From an uncultured bacterium (GTDB taxonomy: Bacteria; Verrucomicrobiota; Lentisphaeria; Victivallales; Victivallaceae), in NCBI GenBank assembly GCA_949286445.1, contig CASECL010000316.1, positions 1 to 5,819 of the forward strand: a DNA stretch of 5,819 nt, written 5' to 3'. This document shows, piece after piece, positions 5,151 to 5,819 of this stretch. Position numbers and translations under genes: made by a program. The stretch's first letter is position 1, and every line of letters begins with the position of its first letter. The notes under the pieces were generated by a model, which saw only the letters and a program-made list of their open reading frames with translations, searched no databases and was not told the origin of the DNA.

Positions 5151-5819
5151 TTAACGCACCTTTCTGATTGAAAAGGTGAAGATTTCAAACGGGGCAAGCT
5201 CCAGAGACAGCGTGCCGTCGCCCTGAAGCGTCAGTTTCTGCTGACGGCGTTCCAGCAGATCACAGCTGAAAATTTCAGAAGCGACACAGTCTGAGGAAAA
5301 TTTCAGTTTGATAAAACCGCCTCTGCCATGAATTTCCACCGCCCGGAAAACCAGGTTTTTGCCGTCAGCTCCGGGTTTAACCACTTCAAGAGAAACGTGT
5401 TTGCTGTCCGTTACCTCAAATGGGAACGCCAGGTTTTCTCCGGCAGAATAACCGGTGAAAATTACCGGTTCGCGGTTCAATGCGGCGGCTTTTTCAATCA
5501 CTTCTCCGCGGGCAATGCCGCCGTCGTGGGGCAGAAATGAGTAGGCAAAATCTTTGCATCCCAGGTCTGCCTCCGCATCCGGATAAGTCGGTGCGCGCAG
5601 CAGTGCCAGATCCAGCATGCCCCGCCGGGCGGAATAGCCGTATTTGCCATTGTTGAGCAGTGCCGCTCCGTAATTGCCCGAGTCACAGGCGTCAGCGTAC
5701 CGGTGGGCTGATACCTCATATTCCGGCTGTTCAAAGAAGTTGTTGAATACGGTCGGGCGGCGGAGTATGCCGTAGGGTATTTCGCAATCCAGCGTTTCAG
5801 CATTGAATGCAAGTTCAAA
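5151..5819 (-). CDS. GH38 alpha-mannosidase, C-terminal part (5' end outside window)
   Basis: The last 222 residues of a glycoside hydrolase family 38 alpha-mannosidase, a retaining enzyme that removes alpha-linked mannose. The frame is open to the window edge, so the Met at 5618 is internal, not the start. Visible residues 12-26 (CEIPYGILRRPTVFN) and 34-57 match the conserved C-terminal beta domain: YEVSAHRYAD, then NYGAALLNNGKYGYS (family form gYGvaLLNdcKYGys). LALLRAPTYPDAEADLG (about 71-87) and YSFLPHDGG (92-100) follow, resembling the MAN2C1/AMS1-like branch. The motif usually reading DLSE before gYG reads DACDS here, which is a variation. The catalytic domain with its nucleophile Asp and zinc ligands is not in view, so activity and signal peptide cannot be judged. 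It ends IRKVR, stop at 5153..5151, three bases before the symporter start, so it is the upstream gene of the same operon. Substrate class (N-glycan, mannan side chain or mannosylated oligosaccharide) is undetermined. Confidence 0.9.
   Translation of the reverse strand, partial: FELAFNAETLDCEIPYGILRRPTVFNNFFEQPEYEVSAHRYADACDSGNYGAALLNNGKYGYSARRGMLDLALLRAPTYPDAEADLGCKDFAYSFLPHDGGIARGEVIEKAAALNREPVIFTGYSAGENLAFPFEVTDSKHVSLEVVKPGADGKNLVFRAVEIHGRGGFIKLKFSSDCVASEIFSCDLLERRQQKLTLQGDGTLSLELAPFEIFTFSIRKVR
5157..5163 (-). promoter_or_regulatory. Shine-Dalgarno of the symporter within the GH38 gene
   Basis: AAAGGTG lies in the codons for the terminal Arg-Lys-Val of the GH38 protein, nine bases before ATG 5147..5145. 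With only three bases between stop and start, ribosomes finishing GH38 would be placed to begin the symporter, so translational coupling is likely. It also decides the start codon chosen. Confidence 0.6.

Noticed and set aside
5498..5818. Minus-strand 106-codon frame at the right edge
   Set aside because: It is in a different frame from the GH38 tail, which carries the family motifs over the same bases.
1..5819. tRNA, rRNA, CRISPR array or insertion sequence
   Set aside because: I found no regularly spaced repeats, transposase-like protein, tRNA-like cloverleaf or rRNA-like stretch.

Overview
The window looks like part of a Gram-negative anaerobe's glycan-catabolism locus. The large SSS-type sodium symporter ends in a long soluble and membrane tail (motif DLDRMLHRGKYA), it is paired with glycoside hydrolases, and the base composition is moderate. 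This is most reminiscent of Lentisphaerota/Victivallales or related PVC bacteria. That assignment is from memory of family style, not from a search.

Right part (1555-5819, all minus strand): a tight operon of three genes, read right to left. First is the C-terminal 222 residues of a GH38 alpha-mannosidase, whose 5' part lies outside the window. Three bases later comes a 769-residue sodium:solute symporter. Twenty bases later comes a GH130 mannosyl-glucose phosphorylase. A GC-rich hairpin with a T-tract about 42 bases after the last stop codon closes the operon. The logic is mannoside use: alpha-mannose trimming by GH38, sodium-driven uptake of a sugar, and intracellular phosphorolysis of a beta-1,4-mannosyl disaccharide to mannose-1-phosphate. 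The operon promoter is outside the window.

Left part (1-1545): a low-density region, with its recognisable signals mostly on the minus strand. A good sigma70-type promoter (TTGCAA, 17 bp, TATAAT) is followed by a roughly 290-base leader with a stable hairpin. Next comes a textbook Shine-Dalgarno and a 64-residue two-helix membrane protein. Further left is a decayed lipoprotein gene with MORN-like repeat segments. It is broken by four apparent single-base indels that cancel out, so the last frame equals the first. Its final stop overlaps by ATGA the start of another gene that leaves the window at base 1. The left part therefore appears to be an accessory cassette undergoing decay, next to an intact catabolic operon.
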